This document shows, piece after piece, positions 38,385 to 51,400 of a stretch of 64,000 bases of DNA (positions within the stretch are counted from its first letter, which is position 1; each line of letters opens with the position of its first letter). The position numbers were made by a program, and so were the translations under genes. Below the pieces are notes generated by a model that saw nothing but the letters and a program-made list of their open reading frames with translations, searched no databases and was not told the origin of the DNA. This stretch comes from Hirundichthys speculiger (lineage: Eukaryota > Chordata > Actinopteri > Beloniformes > Exocoetidae). Location: assembly GCA_018398805.1 (NCBI GenBank), contig JAGFBZ010001895.1, positions 1,237,001-1,301,000 of the forward strand, given 5' to 3'.

Positions 38385-38610
38385 CTATCAGGTGGCATTT
38401 TTATACACAAAGATGAGACTGATGAAAGCAAGAAGCAGTTGTTTGGCCTTAATACCCAGCGCCATGTATGCTAAAACCCAAACACAAATCTGCAGAATGA
38501 TTGAAAATAAAAGAATCAAGATGTTAGAATGGTCTAGTCAAAGTCTGGACTTCAACCCAAATGAAATGCTGTGGCACATCCTTAAAGAAAGATTCTGGAG
38601 GTAAAACAAA
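38385..38610 (+). mobile_element. Tc1/mariner transposase C-terminal scrap
   Basis: Plus-strand translation contains RIKMLEWSSQSLDFNPNEMLWHILKERFW. The core is a degraded version of the conserved Tc1 segment WPSQSPDLNPIENLW that holds the third catalytic acidic residue. Only about 220 bases remain. Confidence 0.6.
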
Positions 38611-38659
38611 CCTATTTACCATAAGGAGTGTAAACTTTCATTAGGGACCAAAACAAGCA

Positions 38660-41600
38660 GTGAATGGAGCAGTTTTGAGTGAGAACAATGCATTTGTAGA
38701 AAAACAGCAGTTAGTGTCAGCACTTACAGTTTACCTTCGTCAAAAGTTGTTATATCCATATCAACCCCTGTGCCCACCGTGGCAACCACACATATTGCAG
38801 CCAAGGACTGGTGCGCAAGACACACTTCCAGTTGAGTCTGCTGATCCACGAGTAGCTGCATTTGAGAAGCTTGTAGCTAATTATAAAACATTGAGAAAGA
38901 CGTTAGCTGAGTTTGAGAAAATAACACCCACTCAGCTAATAACTACAGCTGCTGCTACACATTCATCCCCACACCACCCCCACCCACCTTCACTTGGCAA
39001 CCAGTCAACCCATAGCAAAGGCGCCAGTAGTCTGCATGAATCCTGCATCTCTGATCACCTGGTTTCCTTAAGGGATCTCATTTCTTCAACCCAGAGAGTT
39101 CGAAAGTCCATGGGGGTCAGGTTGGGGACAGTGCATCAGATATTAGCGACCATGGATGTAAAGCAAACTACACTGATCATTCAAGGCATCTTTTGCATCA
39201 TAAAACCAGGATAGTTCAAAGACTCATCAATAAGTATGATTTGACCCTCGCTGAGCTTAAACGTTTTCTTTTTGTTCCCACCTCACTGAAAAGAGTGGAA
39301 CTGAACTTTTGCAGGAATTAATGAGCGCTAGGCAGCACTAGCATGAGAATCCACAACAGTTCCTGGATAATAGGACTAAAACAAAAACTCATGTTTGCCT
39401 CTAGACCACGACATGGATGTTGAATATGAGCCTCGTACAATACAGAATGTATTTTTACGTACCCTTCACCAGGGTCTAACTCCCCAAGCACAAGTGATGT
39501 TCGTAATGAACTTAAATCCTTCTGTCAGACTGTACTGTCTCAGATGAAGCATAGACAAGACAGGTCAAAGTCACAAGTGAGAAGAATTAAAGACAGCGAA
39601 GATTGGGACATTGTACTCGTCAAAAGGTGACTCATGCCCATACTGTGCAGCATGAACCTGAAAGAGACATTGTAAAATGCCTCAAAAGTAGATGAGAGAA
39701 AGCTATAGAGGAATTAAGTACAAAACTAGATGCCCTGACTAGAGTGGTGGAGTCACTCGCAGCCAATACAAATCCAGAATAGCTTTGTCAATACTGTACA
39801 ACCAAACAAAAGCTGAAGTTAAACTCAAAACAGTATGGCTGTTCTGAGTGCATTAAGAGAGATGCAAGCGCATATAACCACTGCTTTAGATGTGAGAAGG
39901 CAGGTCAGAGAGCTTTAGGTTGCCTAAGACAAGCACCACCGGAAAAAGTTAGCCAACCCCCTGCAAATGTCCATTCAGTAAGAACAAGTAGGGAGAAAGG
40001 TTTAATCAACACAGAGGTCCATAGAGACAAATGGCCAAAGCTCATTGTACAACCACTCCACCCAGTGGAACAGTGAGATCCAAGTTAATGAGATAGTGGT
40101 TCAGCTAGTAGGGAGGAAATCCAAGATCAAGTGCTACATCAATAGTTATGCAGTGGGCTGCATTTTGGACAGAGAAGCCCAGGTGAGCATCCTTGGGCGC
40201 CAGTGAGCAAAAACTTACCTTCCTGACCACCAGGTGCGATCACTGTCTGAAATATTAGGACAACAGGCCCTTCATGTAATGGCTGCTACTGGACAATCAT
40301 TGCCATATGACAGCTGGGTGGGGGCAACAGTGATCCAAATCTATCGATCTAAGTCCCATTTCTAGTAAGTAGTGAGTGAGTTACTGGATTGGTCAACTTT
40401 GTTCAGACAAAACTCACCAATGATCATTTTGCCAGTCAGAGTGCACTTAAAGTGGAGCAGCATAATGTTAATATACCAGCTGGGCAGGTGAAGCATGTAA
40501 CCTGAAAAGTGATTTATCCAACCCACTGGTGCTCTTTTAACCTAGTGAGAGCAGCCCACAGTTACAGCAGCTAGATGTTGGTGACAGCCTCCAACAAGTT
40601 TGCCAAGCTAAGGTCCCTTATATGAGTATGGGGTGTATATCCAGCCTTGAAATGTCAATAGTCCCCAAGGACAGTACCCCCATTCAGAAATCTTATTTGT
40701 CTATCCCTAAGCCCCTTTATAAGAAAGTAAAGGAGTATACTGAGGGTCTTCTGGCAAGAGGGTGGATCGTCAAGTCTAAGTCACATTATTCATCACCGGT
40801 GGTCTGTGTGAGACAGAAAGACGGGACACTGAGGCTCTATGTTGATTATCGTCTCCTGAACCAGCGTACTGTCCCGGACCACCAGCCCCTACCGAGGATC
40901 CAAGACCTCACAGACACATTAGGTGGGTGCAGCTGATTTTCAATATTAGATTGGGGGAAGACGTACCACCAAGGGTTCATCGCAGAGGGGTCTCATCACT
41001 GCAATCATTACCCCCTGGGGTCTTTATGAGTGGCTGTTCGGACTGACCAATGCACCTCCTGCATTCCAACATAGTATGGAAGAGATGCTTGCTTCCCCTC
41101 TGAGATGAGTGTTGCATTTCATACATGGATGACATATTGTGTTATGCAAAGACTTTTGAGGAACACGTTGAAGAACTAAGAAAGGTCTTAAGAGCACTGC
41201 AGGAGCACAAATTATGCCCTACAAAGTGCAACCTTTTCAAGCATGATGTGAGATACGTTGGTTGTCTATTATCTGCTGAGGGGGTACGCATTGATCCTAA
41301 AGATCTGGAAGCAGTTTATGCTTTAAGAGAACAGAGACCTGCCACTGTTGGAGACGTGCGGAGGATAGTTGGGTTTCTAAGCTACTACCGTTCACATATC
41401 CAAGACTTTGCCAGAATTGCCATGCCTGTTTATGAGTTCCTGTCTCAGGCAAGAACAAGTGAAACAGAAGGGGAAAGGTGCACAGTTGGCATCTCGAATG
41501 CCTGTTAAATGGACTGAGAAACATCAGGAAACATTGTGTAAGCTGATTGATGCACTGACAAACCCTCCTGTTCTTGCTTATCCAGATTTTGAGCTCCCTT

Positions 41601-41930
41601 TTGTGCTTCATATTGACACTTCTGATAAGGGCCTTGGAGCTGTTCTGTACCAACGCCGGAACGGGAAGTTAAGAGTAATTGGATATGGCTCAATGACTCT
41701 CACACCAGCTGAAAGAAACTACAAATTACATTCAAGGCAAACTAGAATTTCTCGCACTCAAGTGGGCTGTTTGTGAGAAATTTAGGGATTATTTCTTTTA
41801 TGCCCTTCATTTCACCATCTACACTGACAATAATCCCTTGACGTATGTCATGAGTACGGCAAAGTTGAATGCAGTTGGTTTCAGGTGGGTGGGAGAACTG
41901 TCTGATTTAAGATTTGTCTTTTTTTTTTTT
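38660..41930 (+). mobile_element. Ty3/gypsy LTR retrotransposon relic (gag and partial pol)
   Basis: Gag region (about 39240-40000): LDALTRVVESLAANTN at about 39730-39780, then a zinc-knuckle NHCFRCEKAGQRALGC in which the expected His is Gln. Pol: reverse transcriptase start ARGWIVKSKSHYSSPVVCV and LRLYVDYRLLNQ at 40750-40870, then a frame-broken stretch, then the catalytic YMDD at about 41121-41132 followed by DILCYAKTFEEH, VRYVGCLLSAEGV and VGFLSYYR. RNase H follows with VLHIDTSDKGLGAVLYQRR at 41606-41670. The frame at 38660-39214 may be an upstream gag part. No integrase or LTRs seen. Several frameshifts and stops: inactive. Confidence 0.75.
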
Positions 41931-42839
41931 GATTGACAAGATGACGGCCAGTGTGTGTGGCCTGCCGTCTCTCACTGTGTAGGCTGTTTGTGTTTGTGTT
42001 GTTTTTGTCTATTGTCACGAATGTCAGTTCGCTGTGTGTATGACAGCCAAACACTGCTGGATCTTTGCTTCTCTGCCAAGGATTTGAAGAAAATTGACCA
42101 TGAACACGGTGTCTATGGGACGTCTCAGCCGTTTGGCTTCTCCAGGCAGATACCTGCTCACCTTTGCTGCACCCTCCCCCTACTCCCTTAGCGTAAACGC
42201 TGAAGTAATAATTGTATGTTACTTGAACAATAATATCTGTTTAGGGGATCAAATATTTGTGGCATTAAAACAAGAATTTCTTTGTTAGCCTCAAAGGATT
42301 ATCCTCATTAGGTTAACAAAAAAATAAAAGTTGGAACAGCTCGTCTGAACTTTAAAGTTAGTAAAGTCAACAACAGTTGGCAAACGTTGAGAAAACTATA
42401 AAATGTCATGTTACCTTGATTTTATTTTTTCTCAGCTTATTCATTTTTACAGTGTTTGGAAATCTCACTACCCCTACCTTTTTTCCTCTTTTCTTTTTTT
42501 AAATGCACTTTTAAGTTTGCATCAGCGCTGAGGACTGCAGGGTAACTCTACTACCTGTGACAGGTCCTGCACAAACAAACTTCACTCCAGAACATCTTGC
42601 TGGCCACTCAAGGGCCTCCCTTCATCTCCAGTAAGCGTTCAAAATCTGAATTCTTTCAGCTTCAATAAAGAAAAATCACAGAGCAGGACGGCTTGATTCT
42701 CTTGTGTGTGCCACTGCAGCGGTTGCAGTGCAGCAAACTATTAAAGCACCAGATGTCTATTAAGCACGGTCCTCTTTTTGAAGTCCTTTGTAAAGCAGCA
42801 CGCAGATGAATGGTGTAGCTGTGACGCTTGGTCGGTAGG

Positions 42840-43057
42840 GGGCGCCTCTGAGCGGGGATGAGTAACACGAGCGGCTCCATGAGGACCTGGCTGGATGCAG
42901 CATCGGCTGCAGCTCTGCTCTCATTTTCTTTACACGTTAACGCAGCGCTGCTTTGACATTATCGAGGCTTTTTGATATTTATCTGAATGCTAAGCGAGCA
43001 TCTAATTTAAATTCATCTTCACCTTTGAAAAATAAACGTGATAATAACTAGAAGAAT
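42840..43057 (+). promoter_or_regulatory. Probable bmerb1 promoter and 5' leader
   Basis: The 200 bases before the ATG are richer in CpG than the flanks (TAGGGGGCGCC at 42837-42847, AACGCAGCGCTG near 42940) and end in AAGAAT|ATGG at the start codon. No TATA box is obvious and the start site cannot be placed. Confidence 0.3.
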
Positions 43058-45361
43058 ATGGAAAGGGAGAGAAAAGCACCTCAGCACTACGGCGCGTTGG
43101 ATGAGACGCAGGTGACCGGAGTCGTAGAGAAATCAGGTGAGTTTGAAGTGAAGTGAAACGCGGTTTTGGTTGACGCTTGCTGGATGCACGGAGGAACATT
43201 CAGCTAAAATATAAGCAATTCTTTCTGACTTTCAACAGAAAGAAATGATGACAGTCAGGCAGGTGTGTTATTCAAATTTAATGACAAAACACGTTTAATA
43301 GCTACACATCAGTCAAATTCTTTAATTCTGTAATTCTGATGTCCTTTTTCCATGAATTTTCAAGGTTTAAATTCTTTTATCTATCATTTTCTACTGCCTT
43401 TACATGATCAAATTTGAAGATAATTGGCCATCGGATAGATGTTGTTGTTCAACTGGACTGTTTCATTAACACTTATTCATTCATTCCTCTGTCTATTGTC
43501 TATCATAGTGTCTATTTATGAATATTATATATTCATCAGACAGTTATTGTCTCACATAATTGGTACTAAGATGAAAAAACTGAAAAATATATCCAGGTGA
43601 AACCTTATTTTGTGGCTTGTTTGTCCTTGTAAATGTGTGCAGCAGATGCTTCACTTTGATAAATGACAAAAAAAGCAAAAAAAAAAAAAAAAAAAAGCAG
43701 GTATTCAAAACCTGAGACACTTTTAATGAAGTTCCCCCTCAAAACTCAAATCACATCTTTTTATCATAACAGCTTGATATCTGCATGAAATATGTTATAC
43801 AAAATATTACATGAACTTTCCTCTGGTCAGCCATCTGTATAGGCTGCTTGTGCTAAAATATATTGTGAGTCAAGTCTTTGATATGCCAATTAAAGAAAAC
43901 AAAGGGGTTCCTCTTGTTCTCTTTCTGCTCCCTCCATCCTGCTCTTTCTCCATTATTTCTATGCATTCTCCTTCTGTGTACTATCAGCAAAAAAAAAAAA
44001 AACAGTATTTGCTATGTGAAATAATTTGATATCCATCTGAGATTTTTTCTCATTAATACCAACTATGAAGGCAATTAGGAAATAAACAATTAAAACTGCC
44101 TGTTTAGAAAAAAAGCTCCTGCATAGTTACTTTAATGAAAGGTGACGGTGTGAAATTAAAAGCCAAGAACAGTTTGTCCAGAATCTTTGGAGCCTGTCAG
44201 ACGAATAAACATGAAAAGACACACTAAAGTTGTTGTCATGTGACCACACTCCTGAAGCTGAGCATCCCGGTGTTTGAGGGGTTTTGTGAATGTGTATTCC
44301 TGCTGGATAGACGTGTCTTTTCATACAAGTTCAGGTAATTAAAAGCCGATCCGAGCTCTGCTGGATGACTCATCGTCCCTGGAGGATGAGGAGGTTGCAG
44401 GAGGGTGAGTGCCATTGTTCAGGGGATGTGTGAAGAGATGCTGGAATGACACAGATACGTCTGATCAGATCATATCAGCATGTCTAAATACTTTCCCTGC
44501 TAGTTTTTAGAGTCAACATTTAAGTGTCTCATTCATTAACTGGTAGCCTCTGCTTCTTTAAAAGGTCCTGGTGGTTTCACATTTTTCCCATTTGTCATGA
44601 ATATGAGGAGCCATTATTTTTACTTTGCCTTTTTCTTTTTTTAAAGGAGACTAGATATTCGTTGTCATTGATGCCGTTGGTGGTGGGGGTGATATTTCAA
44701 TTCACTTAACCCTGTTTCAAAATATGAAACAAATAGAAAACTGTTCAGATGATGCAAAAAGTGGACTGGAGGAGAGGGGCAGAAGCAGGAAGAGGAGCTA
44801 AACAAAACTTGTTTTTGCAAGCGAAAACCCAAACTAAAGTGCTGCAGGGGGGCACGGATAATCCAAAAATCCAAGAGTTCTAAGCAAACATGGGTGGAAC
44901 AGAAAGCTGGTTCAGGAACGTGCAGAGACTGAAGACATGACAGGCAAGGACCTCAGACTGAAAACAGAAGGACACGCCGCAGCACTTAAATATGGCTGCA
45001 GGACACCAGTGGCAACAATCAAGGAAGGAAACAAGAGCTGAGACAACACGCAAACAGAAGTCTATTTAAATAAAATCCAGACAACATCACAGAAACTTTG
45101 GACTCACACACAAAGATTCAGCAGCAGAGTGTCTTCAGATCCGATCCAACACAGATCTTTCCTGAACACAGCTGGAACCTTTTATCGAATCAAATCAAAT
45201 TTATTTAGAAAGCCCTTCTCATACAGAAGTAACACAAAGTGCTTTACCTCATAAAAACAATCATTAAAACAACAACAAGAAAGAACAAAGACAACTTAAA
45301 AGCCATCACACTCCCAGGGTTACAGCAGAGAAAGAAAAAAAACCATCAATACCCAGTCATC

Positions 45362-45422
<61 letters not shown>

Positions 45423-48400
45423 TCAGTACATATAGCATCCTTGAGCTTGAGCTTCCTCTTAAAAGCATCAGCAGTCTGACGGATGATGAATCCCTTACAT
45501 CAAGACAACTACTGCAACAATGAATTTCCCTTCAGGGATTAATAAAGTACTTTGAATTGAACTGAGCTGAATTGATAAAGTCGGGACACCCAAAGTATAA
45601 GTGAAAACACGATCTCATAAAGTCATATTTTATTCATGATGGAACATAGAAAATACATCAAATGCTGAAAGCGAGACCGTTCGTCATTTCATGGAAGATA
45701 TTTGCTCATCTTGTATTTGATGGCATCAGCTTGTCTGTAGAAAGATGGGACAGGTTTGTTTTTCATCCACGCAGCATCCCTCCCTCATCTAACAGCAGCT
45801 GCTGCAGTAGAAGAAGCAAGTTATATTTATTAATTTATTATTTACTTATCTCTATCTGGAGCTGCTCAACACTCCTGGATCTCCTTTGTTATGTGTTTGT
45901 GTCTGATTTTCCAAGTGATTTCCATCACATGACCGTGACCAACAGAGATTTCTTCAGGTTCTCTGAGTCTTTTGTTGACATTTCTTCCCGTAGATGTTGA
46001 AATATTCCGTCTCTGAGGAACATGATTATGACATTGTTTTCCCAACTTTTCTGCCATCAAATTCTGTCCCACTTTCAATATTTGATGTTTTTTTTTATGT
46101 TCTTTATAAATAAAATATGGGTTTGTGAGACTGACACATCACTGCGCTGTTTTACTCAGCATCGTAACTTTTTCAGAGTTTGGATTGTAAAAATAACAGT
46201 CTAGTTAAAGTCTTTGCAGTCAATCTGATCAACCTGACATGTCTGAGAGGACAGAAGTACATGATTCTAATCATGGGAAATCATGAGATTTTGTTAGCCC
46301 TCTCCTTTCCTTGACTGTGTCCACTTCCTTTGCCATTTCTAATCCCCCATCAAGTCGGATTGTGTTGACAGGCAGGAGGCATGATCAGCTTGTGTCTGTG
46401 GAGGCGTGAGTCCTGCAGGAGCTGATAACTCTGGCTGGACAGCAAAATCAGGCATTTCCTGGAATTTGGCAGCTGATTCTGGTTGAAGCCTTTTCTCAGC
46501 AAATGAGAAAACGGTTTCTTTCGTTTGAGTGATTGTTACCCCTCTCTACGTTGAGTCTGGTCTCAGACTTGCAGGACCTTCTGAGTCAGATGTTTGTTTC
46601 TATCGTCTCTGCAAACTGTTTGTAAGTGATGTCATCCTGATAATGAAAGCATTTTAACTGACCAATAAGGTTATCTAGAGAACCAGTGTCCAAAATACCA
46701 CATTACTGGATAATTTAAAATCTAATGCAGTTTTTAAAAAGGTTTCTAATTTCTACGACTCAAGCCTGCTCACCTTTGTTTGCTCCTCTAATGGTCGCTC
46801 TGAGGATAATTACAGACCTGTTAAACACAGTTTGCTCTTGTGTGTTTCTCAGCTGAGGATGTGGTGTCGATGGCCGACTCCACGGTCACGATCGAGGACA
46901 TTGAAGGAGAGCTGTTCAGAATCGAGCGGATACGAGACATCCTCGTCCGGAGAGAATCAGAGCTGAGATACATGTAAGATCACGTACGGAACATGTCAAC
47001 AGTATTACTGCTCAAAGGAGGAAAGAATTATATGAGGTTTTGTTGTCTCTACGGCCCCAAATCAAGAAAAAAAAAGCATTTATTTTATCTATTATTTGAT
47101 TGCTGACAGCAAGAGCCCAAAATTATTTCATGTTTTTTTGGTTTAGCTCCTTTGGTTTGTTAATATACATCCATTCCTGTGATTCAGGCTTTAATAGGAA
47201 TATTTAAAAACAGGGTTGTTTTACGTTAAATTCCTTTAGGAGCTCCTATATGTTATGCGTTGGTGCACTTTACAAATACACGAACAAAAACAACACTAAA
47301 GTACAATGAACAGCACCAGTAGTGCATCACAAACACAAATCTAGAAGCAGTGACATGAAAAAAAAAAAGGAAAGATTGAAAAGGGTTTGCATTTTTTTTC
47401 CCCTTCACAGCACATAATTTCATCAAATGATGCAAAACACCTCTGGATGAATGTTGGCGTGTAAAAGAATAAGCGTGAAAGCAACACGTCGTCAATATTC
47501 CTAGAATTCGTTTTGCAAAGTAAATGAATAAAAAGAATCTGATAGTGACACAATTTCTCATAAATGGCTTACAGAAGTGGGAAAGGTGATATTGTTAAAC
47601 TGTCTATTCAAAGGGCCATCTGGACTTTTACAGCATGATGCATCATTATCAGAAATCCTTACCGAACCATCCTGTAACACCATCACTCACGAACACGTCA
47701 CGTTTCACATTTGGGCCAAATGTGAATTAGTAACAATTGTTTCCTCCCCACTTTAAATCTGTGACCACTGTTTCTATCCTCTGTGTTGAAGATTGTGTGA
47801 GAAATCTGCATTTCAGAGTGCAGCTGTTGTTCTCAGCAGCATCCTTATTCAGGCCTGGCTCTGGAGTGCCTGCCAGAACAGTTGGGATCGCCGGGTCGAT
47901 GAAGGAGCACTAATTAAAACGATGACGTGGCACTCGGCCGTAAGACGATATGCTTCGTTTATGTCTTCTGCTGTTGTTCTGTTTCACCCTCTGCTGCCTC
48001 TCACACACTAAAACTGCGTGGTGTCGGGGTTTGAACTCCCAGAGCAGTCCTTTGGGAGCAGGAGACGATGAACCGCAACTGTCAGCTGCCGGCGGTGGGA
48101 GCAGCAGCGTGGAAGGAGAAAGGTTTAAAAACAAGTCGTTTTATTTTAGAGCGTCAGCATAACGGTGCACACAGGAACAGTCGCACACAAACACTCATGA
48201 GGGCTTCTCATCCTTTCTGTTTTTTATTTTCACTTTTTCTCTGTAAAGGCCTCATTATCTTGGCGTACTACAGCGGAGAGACGGCAGTGGGTGAGGATGA
48301 GGAGTTGAGGGGTCTGGAGGCCATCATCATGTTGTGATAAAAACTGAACATGCATTTTTGATGTTTGCTGTTTTTGTTTTTCCTTTCTCTTGTTGGATAG

Positions 48401-51400
48401 GAAACAAGTGGTTGATCTGATTTGTATACATTTCGGAAATTTATGCAAATTAATTATATGGAAAAAAGAAAAGCTTTTATACAAGCAAATTAAACTTTCT
48501 ATCTATTATCCATCTGACATACTATCCACAGATGAACTGCTGCTATTTGCACTGTTTGTATGTGTGTGTTTTACCTTCAGACCACCATAAAAACAAGTAA
48601 ATGTAAAGGGGGTTATATAATATAGGTAAACATCTGTTATTACCTCCGCCAAGGAGGTTATGTTTTCGCCAGCGCTTATCTGTTTGTCTGTCTGTGTTCA
48701 AGATAACTCAAAAAGTTGATGAAATTTTCAGGAGTTGTCAGAAATGTGAAAAGGAAGAACTGATTTCATTTTGGGTGTGACCCGGAAGAAATCATGGATT
48801 CTGGATCACTTTCATATTATCGATAACATTGCGGTCAATGGGGCCAAAAATGTTGTTTCTCAATATCTCCGTTAATTATTGCCCAAAACTCATGAAATTT
48901 GACTCAGGGATTGACAATAGGAACCTCTATCAAATTTCAAAGGCTGATCCAGAACGCGGATTTTATCGCAATCTGTAAATCGCTATATGGGGGAATTGTT
49001 GCGCTTGGCGGAGGTCTGCGCTCTCCGAGTGCTTTTCTAGTTTCATTATAGATCAGGGCCCCGATCGTCCAGCTCCCGCTACCCGCTACCCACTACCCTC
49101 TACCCGCAACCCGCTACCCCTTAATAGCGGCTTTAGGAGGTTTGGCGGAAGATCGGGCCCTAAGACTATAGATCATGTAAATAATGCTTTTTAAAAAGGT
49201 TTTGACATCTATGCAAATAATAAATTAAAAGAATAAAGAGAGCGCAATGATTTCAAAGCAAATTGAAAATGACAAATGAAAATGCAAATATGAAAACTGT
49301 GATCACTGTAACAGACTTTGGTCACAGCATACCATCTTTCCAGCTGCTGTCACAGCTGCTTCCCAGCAGTCAGTTTTAGCAGCCTGGCCAGCCATACCTA
49401 CTCGCTTCAGAAATCCTCTCTCGTGAAACGGGTCTGACGCCCTCCCATTCACAGCCATTTTCACCGGTACAGAAAGCACCGAGCCAGTCACAACGAGGCA
49501 GGCTTTACGTGATGACTCCTAGAGGAGCCTTGAAGAAGCCATGATTCAGAACAACCCAGACGGCTGTTGAATTTACTAACAACAGCTTGGATCAATACAG
49601 CTTTTACTACAAAACAGACGGAAGTCATCCAGTGTCGTTCCTGCTCCACTACATGCCACTGTGGATGTCTTTTGTAGAGATTATTTTGCCTTCATCACAT
49701 GCTTCATTCCTCTGACTTGGTTGCACGTCTATCCAGTGGCGTCCAGTTGTGCCCCCAGTTTGAACTGGTCCCTGGAAATCAACGTCTAATCCAGAGGAAC
49801 CAGATAAATTCTTTATGCACTGGAAGACGTCATCCAAGTCAGGATGTAAAACATGAAACATAATTACAGGTTGAGGATTATTAGATGTTGCTTTCTTAAT
49901 TTAATCTTATAATGGTTAATGACAATTTGCTCTTAATAGCAATGTAACAAAATAAGAGCAAAAAAGGTTAAACTTATGAGTTAGAGAAAGTAGAGAATGA
50001 TTTAAAGATGCAGTGAATGATCTGATTTGTGATTTAGCATCTGAAGGGTTAAATTAATAACATTTTCAGAGCTGGTCAACAAAGTGGCAGGGTTTAAATA
50101 ATGTCAGACCATTTTGAGTTGGTGGCTACTTCAAGCTTCCATATAGAGTCTCTTCAGTACAGAAAGAGTCTTTTTTTTCTTAGTATGTCTCTTTTGTCCC
50201 TGGAGAGCAATACAGCATTCTCTGCCAAAAGTTTTTAGAAACGTCCTTGAGCCCAGGCAGTGATTTCCACTGAGGAATCTTTGTTTTGTGACTTTTTTTT
50301 TTTTTTTTTTTTACCTTTTTGTTTCCCAGGAATAATTTACAATCTTTAACAGAAAATCCTGGAATGGTCTGCTGACACAACCCTATGCTTTTTCTCTGTC
50401 TGTGACTCCAACCATCATACACAGAAATGTTGAATAAAAACTTCTCTGTGTGCCGGCGAGTCCGACTAAAATATCTGACCTACAGCTGAAGCATGCTGAA
50501 GTGAAAGCCAATTTATTGAACAAGCCCAAAATGTATCAATTGCAGCCGATTTTCCTCTCGTACCACCATCCCCTCCCATCCATCCATCCACCCATCCATC
50601 ATCTATACCCACTTATTCCTTTTCAGGGTCACGGGGATCTGCTGCAGCTGATCACAGCTCTCTTTGGGCGTTAGGCGGGGGTACACCCTGGACGGGTCAC
50701 CAGTGCCCCTCTCCTCTAATGTTTTGGAAATTACCACCAGAGGGTGAAATTATATCTGATACTGTCAGGTGTGATTTATTCATAGAAGAGAGCGTGGCAA
50801 TGCTATTTCAGCTAATCAATGCACAGACCTCTCCTGGGTCTGACTTCAAAGCCCAATTTCACACTGATGGCTGTCTGTAACGTCAGTAAGAAAATTGATT
50901 TTCCACACTGGTATGAAATCCTTCATGTTTAGGAAGCCGCTTGGAGGGAAAACAAGTTTTAGTCGAATAAGAGGGTCTGCTTTAATGATACTTACGTATG
51001 GGAATTCGCTGTTTTTCTGGGGTAATATTGTTTCTGTATTTTCTTTTTTTCTCTGAGGATGGATGACATCCAGCTCTGCAAAGAGATCACGAGGCTGAAG
51101 CAGGAGCTGCAGAAATGTGTTTCAATTCCAGGTAGATAAAGAAAAAAAAGGTTTAAAATTACACCTTTGCCTCTGTGTGTGGTGTTTCTCATGTTGTATT
51201 TGCCATAGAGAATTATTATCTAATGGTCTCCAGGACAATATATTTTTATGTTTTTGTTTCTGTAGTGATGCAGTAGATGAAGTGTTTAGCATTGACCTGA
51301 AATAAGATTGTTGTGACTGCAGATCAGATTATCTTTTTAATAACCCTTTTTATTAAGGCCATTTCTTCTTTCATTTAAAATTTTCAATGTGTGTGTGTGT

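Larger units (their letters stand above)
31511..43057. other. Gene-free, repeat-rich interval between mfsd6l and bmerb1
   Basis: No host gene recognised over 11.5 kb. It contains a Tc1 transposase relic (32960-33600), a dispersed repeat copy (35745-35840), a LINE 3' half (36465-37440), a second Tc1 scrap (38385-38610) and a long gypsy relic (38660-41930). An AATAAA near 32160 could serve mfsd6l transcripts. The last 200 bases before 43058 are GC-richer and probably belong to the bmerb1 promoter and leader. Confidence 0.6.

Noticed and set aside
41955..42288. Open frames just after the gypsy relic, considered as integrase
   Set aside because: No zinc-finger HHCC or DDE integrase motif is visible.
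47793..48337. Several overlapping short frames in bmerb1 intron 2, considered as an alternative exon
   Set aside because: They do not match the bMERB family and the flanking annotated exons already join in phase.
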